Below, in pieces: positions 11,377 to 23,432 of a stretch of 64,000 nt of DNA. Location: positions 40,577,952 to 40,641,951 of the forward strand of contig OW121741.1 in NCBI GenBank assembly GCA_933228675.1. Reading direction: 5' to 3'. The notes beneath the pieces were generated by a model that saw only the letters and a list, made by a program, of their open reading frames with translations, made no database searches and was not told the DNA's origin. This DNA is from Stomorhina lunata. Lineage: Eukaryota > Arthropoda > Insecta > Diptera > Rhiniidae. How positions within the stretch are numbered: position 1 is the first letter of the stretch; every line of letters begins with the position of its first letter. Position numbers and translations under genes: made by a program.

Positions 11377-13159
11377 TGTTGTTGATATTGTTTCATGTTG
11401 TTAGCAATCAATGATTATTACTTTCCCAGAAATGGTACTTCATTCAGAACTATTGTTCGCAACATGTCCATATACCAGACGTTCGGGACAGACTTACCGA
11501 CCGACACGTTTGAATATACATACTTCCACATACATATGAAACATATCAATGTCCAAAGAATTTTTATAAGTTTTCTAATACTCTCCCAACATTCTTGGTC
11601 TTACATAAATTGTTGATATAGCTTCATACTTAAAGACGAAGAAGCGTTTGGATATACATACATATATTAAGCAAAGGGGGGCATAAAGGGAGATGTACTG
11701 GAAGGATAGAGACGACGGTGGTAATATTACTTCCTGATAATTCATCTTTCCTGTGTTGCGTTATGACAAGAAAATAATTTTCAAATAAAATCACTCACAT
11801 ATAATGAATGAATCAATGAATGAATGAATGAAAGAAAGAAATGTGTGGAAAAATTGCAAAAGATTTTTATAAAAGATGAAAATCAAAACAATAGTTCACA
11901 TCAATATTTTATGTTCACAATAAAACAACTTTCACTTCATTAGGTTTTCCTTTGTTTGCTCAGCAGCTACAAATAAGAAATTTTGTACAATAAATCCTTT
12001 TCTGTTGCCTGCCTTTTCCTTTTCCTATGACATCTCTTCTTGTTATAAGAAAATATTTAGTGCTTTCTATGTTATTAAATTGAAATCAAATCGAAAAATT
12101 TTCTGAGGTTAAGGATAGATTTCCTTGAAATGTCTGTCTGTCTGTCTGTCTGTCATCTTCTTTTGTTGTTTGAGGGAACAAATTTATTTTAAATTGAAGC
12201 AGTCGATCGATGTCTTGATATTATTTTAAACAAATAAAATCACAGGGTTCATTTCGAATTAATGAAGTGGATTGACCGTAAATAAATAAATACTTTGCTC
12301 AATCATTCGTTTCTTTAATATTTGGACATATTGTTTGGATCTACTACTAAATCAGGTGGTCAGACAAACAAATGCTTGCGGCTTTAATTTCAAATTTAAA
12401 ATAAACATTTTCCCTTTAAATTAGGATAATCATGATTATTTACATACCGCTCATTAGATGCAAGAACGTCATAATCCGAAACTACCGAAATTTGAATTGA
12501 ATACTAGAAAATATCGCCTTATTTAAATTATTGATCCGTTCAATCTTAATTATTTGTTCATGGACCAGCATTCAGTGGTTTACACCTATTCATACAATGT
12601 ATTTTGTTAAAACTAGGAAAATAAATTATGGGAAGGAGGGTAGAGCGTGAAGTATTTGTCGAGTTTTGTTTTGAACTTTCGTACATTGTAGATGAAAGGA
12701 AAATCATTTTAATTCGGCATACAAATAATCCTGAAGAAAGAAATTTCATCCGCCAGAAATTCGAAAACAATATTCCCTCAAAACACATGCTTTTATAGCG
12801 TAAGGATCCAAAATTTTGCAATTTTAGGTCTATTCAGAGAATTATGGAGTTATGGCGTACATCTGAAAAAATGTCTGTTCATTTTAGCATATCTGGAGGA
12901 CGATGGTGTAAAACAAGTTGGGGAAGGTAGTGGGTCATCTAGGAAGAAAGCTAAGTGATGTTATGAAGAAGATGCAAAAAAGTGCCAAGGAATGTGTTAG
13001 GTATTCTGAGTATATGTGGTATGTACTGAATATATGTGTATTCTGAGTATATAGTAAAGTTTTTACAAACGCTTTCAATTCACACCTAGTACGATGTAAT
13101 AAATACAAGACCACATTTTCTTTGTTTTGGACAAACACTTAGGGGATGACCCCTACATA
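11377..13159. other. Inter-element DNA without recognisable gene
   Basis: About 1.8 kb of AT-rich sequence. I see a short GAATGAAT-type run near 11800-11835 and a (TGTC)6 microsatellite at 12131-12154. Small open frames exist near 12560-12820 on the minus strand but lack any motif I recognise. Confidence 0.5.
12131..12154 (+). repeat. (TGTC)n microsatellite
   Basis: Six perfect tetranucleotide units. No associated gene. Confidence 0.9.
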
Positions 13160-13161
13160 TA

Positions 13162-14393
13162 CAGGGTGGTTAAATTGTAAAGGCCGATGTTGAATGTGAA
13201 CCACACCTAAACCCAAGTTTTTTTTTCCAAATTTTATTTGACATTTCTCTATTTCAGACTTACTCAATTTGAACCATGGAGAGATACACAATCCAACAAC
13301 GTGTTAAAGTTATCCAGACTTATTATGAAAATGGGCGTTCAAATGAAAATGCATATCGTGTACTTCGTGATTTTGTTGGTCAATTTGATCGTCCAAATCT
13401 GCGTACAATCGCAAAAATCGTGGAAAAATTCGAGCAAACCGGGTCTGTAGAAGATGTGAGAACACCAGTGCATGCTCGTACTGCAGAAAATATTGCTGCT
13501 GTTCGCGATAGTGTGGCTGAAGAGCCGTCCACCTCAACTCGTCGTCGTGCCAAACAATTGCACCTCTCACGCTCGTCGTTGATGAACATTATGCATAAAG
13601 ACTTGCATTTACACGCTTACAAGGTGCAATTGGCTTAAGAACTAAAGCCTCTTGACCATTCCAAACGTTGTGAATGGGCAGAATGGTGGCAAGAAATGGC
13701 AACAGTGGATGATCAATTTTCGAAGAAAATCATCTTCAGTGATGAGGCACATTTTTACCTCAGTGGATTCGTCAATAAACAGAATTGCCGCATTTGGGCG
13801 AATGAGAAACCAAGAGTGACTGTTTGGTGCGGTTTATGGGCTGGCGGCATCATCGGGCCGTATTTTTTCCAAAATGAGGCCGGTCAGGCAGTTACTATGA
13901 ATGGTGTTCGCTATCGTGAGATGATAACGAACTTTTTATGGCCCGAATTGGAAGATATGGATGTGGACGATATGTGGTTTCAGCAGGGCGATGCCACTTG
14001 CCACACAGCTAACGAAACAATGGCTCTTTTGCGCAACAAATTCAATGGCCGTGTTATCTCACGTAATGGCGATGTCAATTGGCTGCCAAGATCATGTGAT
14101 TTGACACCGCTGGACTTTTTTCTTTGGGGTTATTTGAAAGAAAAGGTGTACGTCGATAAGCCGGCAACAATTCAAGAGCAAGAGAACCTCCATTATGCCT
14201 CAGGGTCATCGAAAATTTGGACCATCGGATGGAGGTGTGCCGCCGTGGTCGCGGCGCCCATTTGGCCGATATTTTGTTCCATACATAATTGAGTAATACC
14301 AATATATTATAATAAAATAAAATTAAAATAATTTCCTAAATAGTTTATGTTTAATTCAAAATCAACATCGGCCCTTGAAATTTAACCACCCGA
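13162..14393 (+). mobile_element. Mariner-like element, DD41D group, copy 2
   Basis: The ends read CAGGGTGGTTAAATTG and AATTTAACCACCCGA between TA dinucleotides at 13160-13161 and 14394-14395. It is about 95% like copy 1 by eye and 1232 bp long, shortened by two internal deletions. Confidence 0.9.
13276..14292 (+). pseudogene. DD41D mariner transposase, copy 2, nonsense and deletions
   Basis: The frame starts MERYTIQQR and reaches KVQLA, where CAA has become TAA (about 13636-13638). Beyond it the same frame continues with IIFSDEAHF (first Asp), DATCHTANE (second Asp, in the altered context QQGDATCHTA) and PLDFFLWGYLK (third Asp). A 33-nt in-frame deletion before RVTVWCGLW lies between two AGAGTGA words still present in copy 1. 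A second deletion after TIQE removes part of the C-terminus and shifts the frame. Inactive. Confidence 0.85.
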
Positions 14394-14539
14394 TACATAT
14401 GTTTTGTGATGGAACTAGGAAAAAAAGGTTTTGGGAAGAAGGATAAAGGGAGTAGTTTTTGTGGATATTCGATTTGTACCTTTAGATATCATTATTAGTG
14501 GAAAATACTGATGCAGAAAGCTCCACATCGCGTCGTGCA

Positions 14540-15065
14540 ATCCACTGAAAAATTGACTACAAATAGATGAGCCCTAGTTGAATTGCTTACGCTACGAAGA
14601 AATATAAAGGTTTCAGGAATAAGATCCCTAATTTCTTAACCCAAATTACGAGTCAATAGATTTGGCTACCCTGCTGTCACCGATAAGCAACTTCGACCTC
14701 TCTTGTACACGGTCGAGAAGCTCTAAAGTTGACTTTAAAGCACCGGCCCATAAATGAGAGTTGTATTACATTTTCGGTCGACTATAAATGGTATAGATTT
14801 TAAGGAGATCGGTTGAAGCGAAGTATGTCTTACACAGCTTTAAAAAGCCGAGACACTTTAGTGCTTCACTTAGAAAACATTTTTAGTCCAACGGACATCG
14901 CACTGATTTCTGATTCCTAAGTATTTATGCCACCCATAACTACAGAAAACGCGTTTGTGTGTTGGGTCTTTTGAACGTTAAAATCGATCCTATTTAAATG
15001 TCTCCGATTGGATATTGTAGATAGGTATCTTGGCCTTGATCTTCAATATGCTTAGAAGGGTGACA
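14540..15065 (-). pseudogene. Jockey-like LINE reverse transcriptase C-terminal relic
   Basis: Translating the minus strand in shifting frames gives VVMGGINT, 'ESEISAM', and a block resembling YNS-IWAGAP-S-LELLDRV followed by LIGDSRVAKS. The same block is present near 61150-61260 in a Jockey-like fragment. Many stops and frameshifts; an old remnant. The stretch 14396-14540 before it is unassigned. Confidence 0.6.
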
Positions 15066-15079
15066 GGAAAAGTTTTTTT

Positions 15080-15245
15080 TTTGATTTCAAATGTTTTTCA
15101 AAGGAATATTATGACACTAGGTCTAAAAGTTTAGTTCTGAAAATTTGAGCCAAATCGGGCAGCGTTCCACGGGCGCGCATCGGGTCCCAAGTTTAACAGC
15201 ACATTTGTATGTTGAAAAATGGATTATTTTTTTATTTTTGAAAAA
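15080..15245 (+). repeat. R5 repeat, copy 1 (~165 bp)
   Basis: It matches 29789-29952 with scattered changes, sharing 'ctgaaaatttgagccaaat' and 'cgcatcgggtcc'. No terminal structure visible; class unknown. Confidence 0.65.
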
Positions 15246-15288
15246 AAAACTTTAGAAAAAGAAAATTGCAAACTAAGACATAAATTAA

Positions 15289-15608
15289 CATGTTCACGCC
15301 GGCACTGCAATTCATGTTGCGCGCCCATAGGCGGTTGCGCTGAAAGCTTTTTGTTCTATCGGACAGGGCCGAACTAAATGTTTCAACGAAAGATTATCGC
15401 ACGGGAAAACGGTCTCCATGGGTCTTCCTTTTTTTTATTCTATGCTATTGTGGTTATGTTATTTAGTGATGCACACTGATTGGTAGTACAATCATATGGT
15501 GGTACGCGCCGCCCGATGACACAATTTTGTGCGAGCCACCGTTGGTACGCGCCGCCCGATCAGGCAGACATGTGCGAGCCACCGGTGGTACACGCCGGCG
15601 TGAACGTG
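15289..15608. mobile_element. GC-rich miniature inverted-repeat element (TTAA-flanked)
   Basis: The ends are CAYGTTCACGCCGGC in inverted orientation, each next to TTAA (15285-15288 and 15609-15612), which fits a piggyBac-type target. An alternative is that TTAA belongs to the ends and the flanking ATAAA words form a 5-bp duplication. Inside, a 43-bp GC-rich unit containing GGTACGCGCCGCCCGAT and TGTGCGAGCCACC is repeated twice (15498-15540 and 15541-15583). No coding frame. Confidence 0.7.
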
Positions 15609-15687
15609 TTAAATAAATGAACTAAACATATTAGTAAGTAAAAAGTATGTAATTGTTCCATACTGGGAAATTCAAAACTCATTTTTA

Positions 15688-17085
15688 TACCTTTCACCAA
15701 TAGGTGAAAGGGTATTATAAGTTTGTCATTCAGTTTGTAATTTTTTCATTATTCGTCTTAGACCCCATAAAAATTATACCGATCGACTCAGGAGAGTCTG
15801 TCTGTCCGTCTGTCTGTCTATTGAAATCAAGTTTGTGGAGCTCCTGTTGGGTGTAACCAGACGAATTATACACCAAATTATACACCATATTTCCCTACGC
15901 AGCACGCTATTGAATTTCATTAAAATCGGTCCATAAACACTCGAGATGTTGCATGTTGCATTGAAGTATTTTCTAAAATCTGATATATAATTCACAAAAC
16001 TTTTTTTTTTTTAAATATACTGTTTTTTTTAAATTTTTCAAAATTTGTCAATTTGCGCACATCGATAACTTTTGCTTTGGCGATATCTCGGTTATTGATC
16101 CACCGATTTTGATGAAATTCAACAGTGTGCAGCGTTGAATGATTTCCTAAAATTTGATATACAGATCTAAAAACTTTTTTGAAAAAACACAGTTTTTTGA
16201 CGAAATTCAAAACTTTTTTGTTGAAAAACACAGTTAAAAAAAAATTGTCTAAATTCTCATCGAATTTTGAATTTTGGCGATATTTCTGATGTTTATAGAC
16301 CGACTTTGATAAAATTTAATAGCATGTTGCGTTGGAGTATTTCCTAAAATCTGATATCTAATTCAACATTTTTTTTTTTAAATACTGTTTTTTTTATTTT
16401 TTTAAAATTTGCCAATTTGCGTGCATCGATAACTTTTGCTTTGGCGATATCTCAGTTATTAATCTACCGATTTTGATGAGATTCAATAGTGTACATCGTT
16501 GAATGATTTCCTAAAATTTGATGGAAATTTAAAAAAACACAGTTTTTTGACGAAATTAAATCTTTTTTATGAAAAATACAATTTTTTTTTTAAATCTCAT
16601 CGAGTTTTGAATTTTGGCGATATCTCTGGTGTTTATAGACCGATTTTGATCAAATTTAATAGGATGCTGCAATGGAATATTTTCTAAAATCTGATATATA
16701 ATTATTTTTTTTATATACTGTTTTTTGAATTTTTTTTTTCTAATATACGCAAATCGACATATTTTGCTTTGGCGATATCTCAGTTACTAATCTACCTATT
16801 TTTATGAAATTCAATAGTGTGTTGCGTTGAATGATTTCTTAAAATTTGATATACAGTTCAAAAAACTTTTTTTAAAAAACATAGTTATTTTGATAAATAC
16901 AGTTATTAAAAAAATTTTAATTCTTATCGAATTTTGAATTTTGGCGATATCCCTAGTATTTATAGAAAATAAAAAAATCGCAATTTAGCATCGAATTTCG
17001 AGTTTTGACTATATCTCAGTTGTAAGTAGAACTATATGTTGCAATTTAATAGTGTACTTCGTAGAACACTATTAACATCTAATAC
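15688..17085 (+). repeat. R4: degenerate tandem repeat region
   Basis: It opens with 'tacctttcaccaataggtgaa', similar to the R2 head, and a GTCTGTCTGTCCGTCTG run. From about 15900, a block containing 'acttttgctttggcgatatc' and 'gaatgatttcctaaaatttg' recurs near 16065, 16435 and 16760, giving a period of roughly 330-380 bp with drift. No coding frame. Confidence 0.7.
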
Positions 17086-17094
17086 AGGGTGGCC

Positions 17095-17641
17095 CAAAAG
17101 TCGCGAACGGATTTGAAAAATTAATAACTTCTCTAATTTAATTATTATTATTATTTTTCTTTTAAGGACTTGTAAAATCAATCTGGGAGATTAATTATGA
17201 AAGGTTACCACTTTATCCAGCGAACCAAAATCATAGAACTTTATTTTGAACATCATCAACGATCAATAATTCAAACTCAACGAGCCTATCGTCGTCATTT
17301 TAATGTGCGGAATTCACCATCCGAAACAATGATTCGACGCTTAGTGACACGTTTTCAGGAACAAGGCTCAGTGAGGAATCTTCCACGAAGCGGAAGACCA
17401 CATTCTGTTATTAGTAAAGCAAATATTCAACGCGTTCTGGAGAGTGTTGAGGAGAATCCTGAAACATCAACTCGAAGGCCCTCTGCTGAGCTCGGCGGTT
17501 TTTACGCAAAATATTAAAGGGAATTTTACATCTTTACACATACAAGGTGCAGTTAGTGCAAGAACTAAAGCCATGAGATTCCCAAGAACGATTAATTTAT
17601 GCAGTTTGCTTTCCCGCCTTCGGCCTTTTTGGGCCACCCTG
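17095..17641 (+). mobile_element. Deleted mariner-like element, third subfamily
   Basis: Inverted ends CAGGGTGGCCCAAAAGTCGC and TTTTTGGGCCACCCTG lie between TA dinucleotides (17093-17094 and 17642-17643). At 547 bp it keeps only the DNA-binding half of the transposase. It could move only with enzyme supplied by a relative. Confidence 0.88.
17197..17620 (+). pseudogene. Mariner transposase N-terminal fragment
   Basis: The frame gives MKGYHFIQRTKIIELYFEHH, then SETMIRRLVTRFQEQGSVRN and a GRPHS hinge, typical of paired-type helix-turn-helix mariner starts. A frameshift near 17500 moves to a frame reading LRKIL...YTYKVQLVQELKP, and then the catalytic domain is deleted, the sequence joining directly to the right end. 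Not functional as a transposase. Confidence 0.8.
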
Positions 17642-17643
17642 TA

Positions 17644-18061
17644 CTTATGGTATGCCATCTAGAAGCTGATCAAACTTGATTTCAGCATACCGAAATATAT
17701 CTTAAATAAGTGACTTTTGCACATTATGATGGCCTTTATTTATATCTTACTTAAGTGTTATTGCCAAAAGTCTTATCTAAATAGGCCCGCTAAATATTCT
17801 CGCTAAAGCAACCATTTAATCGATCCTCTAATTTTAAAGATAAATGCATTTAAATACGACCTCTCTCAAGGTGCGAAATGTTACAATGTTGTGTAATTTC
17901 TGAAATTGCTTGTATTTAAATCTACCTCCAAAGTGTAGACCCAATATAAAACAAGGTTATTCACTAATTAAAGTATTATTCATATATCGCCTAAAATTGT
18001 AATGTATGAGGCATGTAAATTACATAGCACAACAAAATAAAAAAAAATTTCATGTGCTCTT
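17644..18061. other. Unassigned AT-rich DNA
   Basis: I see no gene, RNA or repeat shared with the rest of the window here. Confidence 0.4.
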
Positions 18062-20160
18062 AAAACCACTATACAATTTTGATGTATCTACCTTTGTATA
18101 AAAATGGTAAAATTTTTAAATTCTATGGCAAGATTTTTTTTTTAAATTTTTTTTTAAATTGCAATTTTTTTTAGACGTTTCTTCAATTAATTAATGATAA
18201 CTCAAAAACTACTAGTCCGATATTATTAAAATAAAATCAGAAAAATTAAGATTTACATAGCCTTTAATTCGTCTATATATCGCGTTTCAATCGGATCAAT
18301 AGTATCGGAGTTATAATAAAAAACTTAAGAAAAAAATATATTTTTTACGTAAAAATGGCAAAAATTTTCATTTTAAAAAAATCATGAAAAATCGAAAACG
18401 GCAAAAAAACTTACAGATTTATTATTTTATCGCATAGCAACAAAATGAGATATCGACCATAAAAATCGATTGATTTTTTTCGAATTTATTCACAATTTAG
18501 TGAATTTGCACATTTTCACAAAATTCTAGTTTTTTGCTTGATATACGCATTATAGCGGGTTTTCAAGTGTATGAAAAAAACAAGTAAGAAAGCGCTATAG
18601 TCGGTCAAGCCGACCATACGATACCCTTCACCACTAAGGTCAAAGGTTTTATTTTTCCTGTATAAAGACAAATATTTGCTAAATTTTGCCATCATACAAA
18701 CATTTTCTCAAAACGTATATATTCAACCTGTTTCCGTCATTTGGACTTATATGAGATCTAGGGCCAAATGTGGACCGATTATCTCGAAATTTGGCAAATT
18801 GATTACAGTTGTTACAAAAATTATGTATGCAAAAAATAAACTCAAAATTTTCATTATCTTTAGATTTACGAGCGCTTTAGTGATTTCTTGTCTCATTTAG
18901 TGCGTTTTTGAAGAAGAGTTTGTATGGGAGCTATGGTCAAATGTGGACCGATTTCAACGAAATTTGGTACCGTGATTTAAGTATACATAAGCAGTATCTG
19001 TTTTAAATTTCATGAAAAAATATTGATATTTGTGGCCAATATAGCAATTCCGGGAAGTGGGACCTATGGGAGGTACCATAAATAATTTGACCAATTTCAA
19101 TAACCATGGTCCCATTATCAAAAAAATTATCTGTGCCAAATTCCATCAAATTATCTTTAGAATTGCGACCTGTAGTTTGATTACAAGGTTTACATGGGGG
19201 TTCAGCCAGCCAGACGGACGGACGGACGGACATCGCTAAATCGACTCAGAAAGTGATTCTAAGTCTATTGGTATACTAAAAGGTGGGTCTAAGACAAATA
19301 TTTCTATGCGTTACAAACATCAGCACTAACTTATAATACCCTTTCCACCTATGGTGGTGAAGGGTATAATAAATTTTCCAATTTCAAGGGGTGCACGTCG
19401 GATTATTGTGAGATTTGGTGAGAAACTTCCACCCACAAAATTTTAGTCGAATTGGACAACGTTAACACGTAGCGCATGGCCCCAAATCTGAAAAATGCGT
19501 TTAAATCGAAAAAAATTGTCAAATTTTCAGTTTTTGCAAAATTAAAGCTATTTATTCCCCTTTTGCAAAAAAGTGGATTCTAGCTCTTAGTGCAAAGGCA
19601 ATGATTTTTCCCCTTGAAATTGGAAAATTTATTTTTTTCATACACTTGAAAACCCGCTATAATGCGTATATCAAGCAAAAGACTAAAATTTTGTGAAAAT
19701 GAGTGAATTCACTAAATTGTGAATAAATTCGAAAAAAAAAATCAATCGATTTTTATGGTCGATATCTCATTTTGTTGCTATTATATGTCGCTATGCGATA
19801 AAATAATAAATCTGGAAGTTTTTTGCCGTTTTCGATTTTTCATGATTTTTTTAAAACGAAAATTTTTGCCATTTTTACGTAAAAAATATATTTTTTTCTT
19901 AAGTTTTTTATTATAAGTCCGATACTATTGATCCGATTGAAACGCATTATATAGACGAATTAAAGGCTATTAAATCTTAATTTTTCTGATTTTATTTTAA
20001 TAATATCGGACTAGTAGTTTTTGAGTTATCATTAATTGTTTGAAGAAACGTCTAAAAAAAAATTGCAATTTAAAAAAAAATCTTGCCATAGAATTTAAAA
20101 ATTTTACAATTTTTGTACTAAGATAGCCATGATACATCAAATGTATATAGTGGTTACTCG
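18062..20160. mobile_element. Foldback-like element with ~540-bp arms, hosting an R2 copy
   Basis: Sequence 18062-18580 plus 19370-19391 is the inverted complement of 19611-20160. Matching landmarks are AACCACTATA at the outer tips, 'caaaaactactagtccgat', and 'aaaacccgctataatgcgta'. An R2 copy (18581-19369) sits within the left arm; without it the loop is only about 220 bp (19392-19610). No transposase frame. Target duplication uncertain (CTC is possible). Confidence 0.7.
18581..19369 (+). repeat. R2 dispersed repeat, complete copy
   Basis: It begins CAAGTAAGAAAGCGCTATAG with a GGTCAAGCCGACC hairpin and ends at 'ggtggtgaagggtataat'. It interrupts the left arm of the foldback element: the arms pair continuously if it is removed. 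It carries a (GGAC)n run at about 19212-19230. Confidence 0.8.
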
Positions 20161-20566
20161 AGTATATTTTTGCTGTTGACCTGTGTTATCTTAAGTCTAT
20201 TGGTATTGCCTAGAGAGAAAACAAATAAGCCCGTTTTTATGCCCGTTTTTATACATTATACCGAGAATGCTAGGAGTTCTGAAGGAATTAACGAAATTCT
20301 GTCCACTTTTTTATGTGAGTGTAACTTTAAATCCAAATTATTTGAATATTCATTCTATTATATTTATTAAGCTAATACTCTTAAAGAACAGCTGTGGAAA
20401 AACTCTTATCATTTGGGGGAAAACAAAACGAAAATCGAAAAAAGTGTAATATCATAAAAAACATGTTTAGTGAATGTAAATCCCTTTAAAAACTAAAGTC
20501 AAATATGATGGGTTTTTATCCGTATATAAGTATATGTATATTTCGATGATGTTTCGACTGTCTTTT
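20161..20566. other. Unassigned AT-rich DNA
   Basis: Small open frames only, none with a recognisable motif. Confidence 0.4.
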
Positions 20567-21803
20567 TATACCCACCATCAATGGGGGGTATATTGAGATT
20601 GTCATTCCGTTTGTAATTTCCTTAATATTGGCTCAAAAATCAAAAACGATATATATTCTGAATCCTTATGAAATTCTAAGACGATTGAGCTATGTCCGTC
20701 TGTCTGTTGAAATCACGATAACGTCTAAACGAAAAGAGCTAGCTAACTGAAACTTAGCCAAAACATTCTTCATCTATGAGAAAATTTTGGTATTGAAATT
20801 GGGCAAAATCGGTTAGCATTTGACCATAGCACCCGTATAACCTCGTCTAGACTAATCGCTTATTTGCTATTAAATGACAAATTATAACAGTTACGATGAC
20901 AAAATTTAGTATCTAGAAGTTTTACATAAGCATTAGGTAGCATATAAAATTTCATCGAAATCGGTTCACATTTAGCCATAGCTCCCATACAAAAAACTTA
21001 CGAAAACAGCTTAAATTTCACCTAAAATACACTTAAATGCCAATAAATCTAAAAGTATAACAGATATAACCACTGAATTTTGCATAAGAAAGTCGTATAT
21101 CAATGCCAGCCAGTGTGCAAAATTTTGTCGCAATCGGTCACCATTTGATCTAGCTCCCAAATAAAAAACTTACGAAAACACAAAAATTCAAAAAGAAAAG
21201 GGGATTTATGTCCGTCTGTCCGTCAGATAAAATCGTGATAGCTCCTTAACTACAAGAACTAGTAAGACTAAATTTAGCACAAGGAAGTCTTATGTCAGTG
21301 CCAGCCAGTGTGCAATATTTGCCACAATCGGTCACCATTTGACTATAGCTCCCATATAAAAAACTTATGGAAACACAAAAATACATAAAGAAAAGGTTGT
21401 TTATGTCCGTCTGTCCGTCAGATAAAAGCACGATAGCACCTTAACGAAAAGAGCTAGAGGGACAAAATTATACAAAAGTATTTTGGATATCTTGAAAAAG
21501 ATGTGTGTTGCAAATGGACAAAATCGGTTCAAATTTAGTTAGAGCTCCCAAATAACCCCGCCCCGGGAAACACATTAATCCTGATAAATTGAATACAATT
21601 GTAATAGTTATGACGATTAAATTTAAACTAGGGAAGTTTTATGCAATTTCATCACATTTTATAGGAATCAGTCCATATTTGACTTTAGCTTTCATGTGAA
21701 AAATCAATGTTCAGCACAGACTTTATATATGATGAATGCATTAGGAACTCATAAAGAAATATATGGAACTGCCGTATTACTATTAACGTGTCTAGCCTAA
21801 CTA
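20567..21803 (+). repeat. R1 dispersed repeat, copy split by R3, first part
   Basis: It parallels 8254-9745 block by block. It is interrupted at 21803 by an R3 element and resumes at 23111. Confidence 0.8.
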
Positions 21804-23110
21804 CCCAGTAAAACTTTTCATTACCAAATAATGAGTTAAACAGTTAAACTATTGAACACGAACTACTTACTCATTCGCTGTTTAAGTCATTACATTAACA
21901 TGGGGATGTCATTGGAGGCAAGTACTTACCAATTGCAGAAAAGTAATGACTTGGGTAAGCAATTTGAAAGCAACAACAACAACAGCAACAACTTTTTTGT
22001 TGTTGTTTTATTAAAAACATATATTTTTAAACCAAATACAAAATTTTTTTTATGATCCCATGGGGGCTCGAACCCAGACCCTCCGACTGCTAGGCAGAGA
22101 CTCTTCCACTGAGCTACTTCATATGTTGAAAACTTAGCAGTTTATAATTAATATAAACAATTTTTATTTTTAGATCCAAAATCATGTGAAAATAACTTTG
22201 TTTTTCCCTGCTTTTTTTTTGCTTTGTTGTAATTTTTGGAAAAATATTTTTATACGATTTTTTGTAATTATGTTAAAACTTTTTTAAAATTATTTTAAAA
22301 CTTAAACAATTTAAATCTTCTTTTTTGTATAAGTTTTTACATAAGATTGACTCTTACTTACTTAAATGTTACAACCTGTTAAGGTCAAAGTCCGAGCATA
22401 TTTTAGAATTCCATGGATTTCGATCTTGTGCGAATATTCTCCAATTTTATAGGCCAAGCTTTGAAAAATGTTCCTCTACTTGGTCTTTCTATCAAAGTTT
22501 CGGACATCCTCCTCTAATATTAGGTAGTGGGACATTTCAATTCTAATTTTATCCTCTTCATTGTATTTTTTTTTTTTTCAAGAGAGGGTTACTAGCCCGT
22601 AATCTTAACCCATTTTTATCGATCTTATGGGACAACTCTCGGAACATGTTAACTCACAATATTAATGGGTGTTAAACTAGCTCCCCGGGTGATACCATGA
22701 GGAGGTGTGTGTCCACAGTTGAGATGAAGGATGACCCAGATAAGTTGGGCTTACCAAGTTAAGACCAATTAGAATCGTGTTGGGTATTCAACATCCCCTA
22801 CATAATCAAAATTGACTCATGATGGTATTTTTTCATTAACGTGAGTTAGTTTAACAAATTTTTTTTACAGAAGATAATATTTAAGTTCTTAAAATTCAAA
22901 AATTATTTAAAAAGACTCTTTTAATAAAAAAAAACTAAAAAAAATTGTTGCCCTTGGTGGGATTTGAACCGGGGCCATTCAGTTTAAATTACCATCTTTA
23001 TTACAAATAAGTACTTCTGTAATAACTTATTATTTATTCGGAGGGTATGTCGTAGTCATTACAAGGTAACCAGTTATCAGAGTACTTGCCATTACCAAAG
23101 TTTTGCTGGG
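21804..23110 (+). mobile_element. R3 element, copy 1 (inverted ends, tRNA-like block)
   Basis: It starts CCCAGTAAAACTTTTCATTA and ends in the inverted form of CCCAGCAAAACTTTGGTAAT. Comparison with the uninterrupted R1 copy (near 9745) shows an empty site ACTACATA, so TA was duplicated. Near one end lies a tRNA-like block; near the other a segment GGTGGGATTTGAACC resembling an inverted tRNA B box. Subterminal words AGTACTT, GTAATGACTT and GGTAACC recur. Two short open frames (67 and 73 codons) recur among copies but look like by-products of copy identity. No transposase; class unknown. Confidence 0.75.
22054..22120 (-). other. tRNA-like sequence inside R3 copy 1
   Basis: On the minus strand TAGCTCAGTGG fits an A box and GGGTTCGAGCCC a B box at normal spacing. 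A D-arm pairs; an anticodon arm would present AGC. The acceptor stem does not pair, so this is tRNA-derived and not a working tRNA gene. It could serve as an internal pol III promoter. Confidence 0.6.
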
Positions 23111-23432
23111 TACATATTAATCACAACGAAAAGTATTTAACAACTTATGAGTGTAAAGCTATACCCGGTTATGAGACCGAATTTTGATCAAAGTAAATAC
23201 TGGGGAAACCACTAAAATATTTTTAAATGTTGAACTATAAAGCTACGGCAACCGAATATAGTCCAAAGGTTTTACCAACAATACCAATTAGCTTAGCGAT
23301 TTTTTCAGTTTTGGTCCAGATTTTGAATTAGCTGCACCCTTGTAGATATATGAGATATGTTTCTAAACTTAACACAACTTGATGGTGGGTATATAAGATT
23401 CGGCACAGCCGAATATAACACTCTTACTTGTT
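23111..23432 (+). repeat. R1 dispersed repeat, last part
   Basis: It resumes with 'tacatattaatcacaacg' and ends with the ATTCGGCACAGCCGAAT hairpin and CTCTTACTTGTT. The site where mariner inserted in the other R1 copy is intact here (near 23235). Confidence 0.8.

Noticed and set aside
12558..12821. 87-codon minus-strand frame as LINE fragment
   Set aside because: Some resemblance to LINE tail composition, but no motif in the right order.
21852..22055. 67-codon frame MNTNYLLIRCLSHY, and a 73-codon frame MYKFLHKID, repeated in R3 copies
   Set aside because: Conserved only to the degree that R3 copies are alike; the frame includes a CAACAA microsatellite and differs by its in-frame length. No domain or codon signal.
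22054..22120. Genuine tRNA gene (AGC anticodon position)
   Set aside because: A and B boxes fit but acceptor and T stems do not pair, and the block is repeated inside a mobile element.
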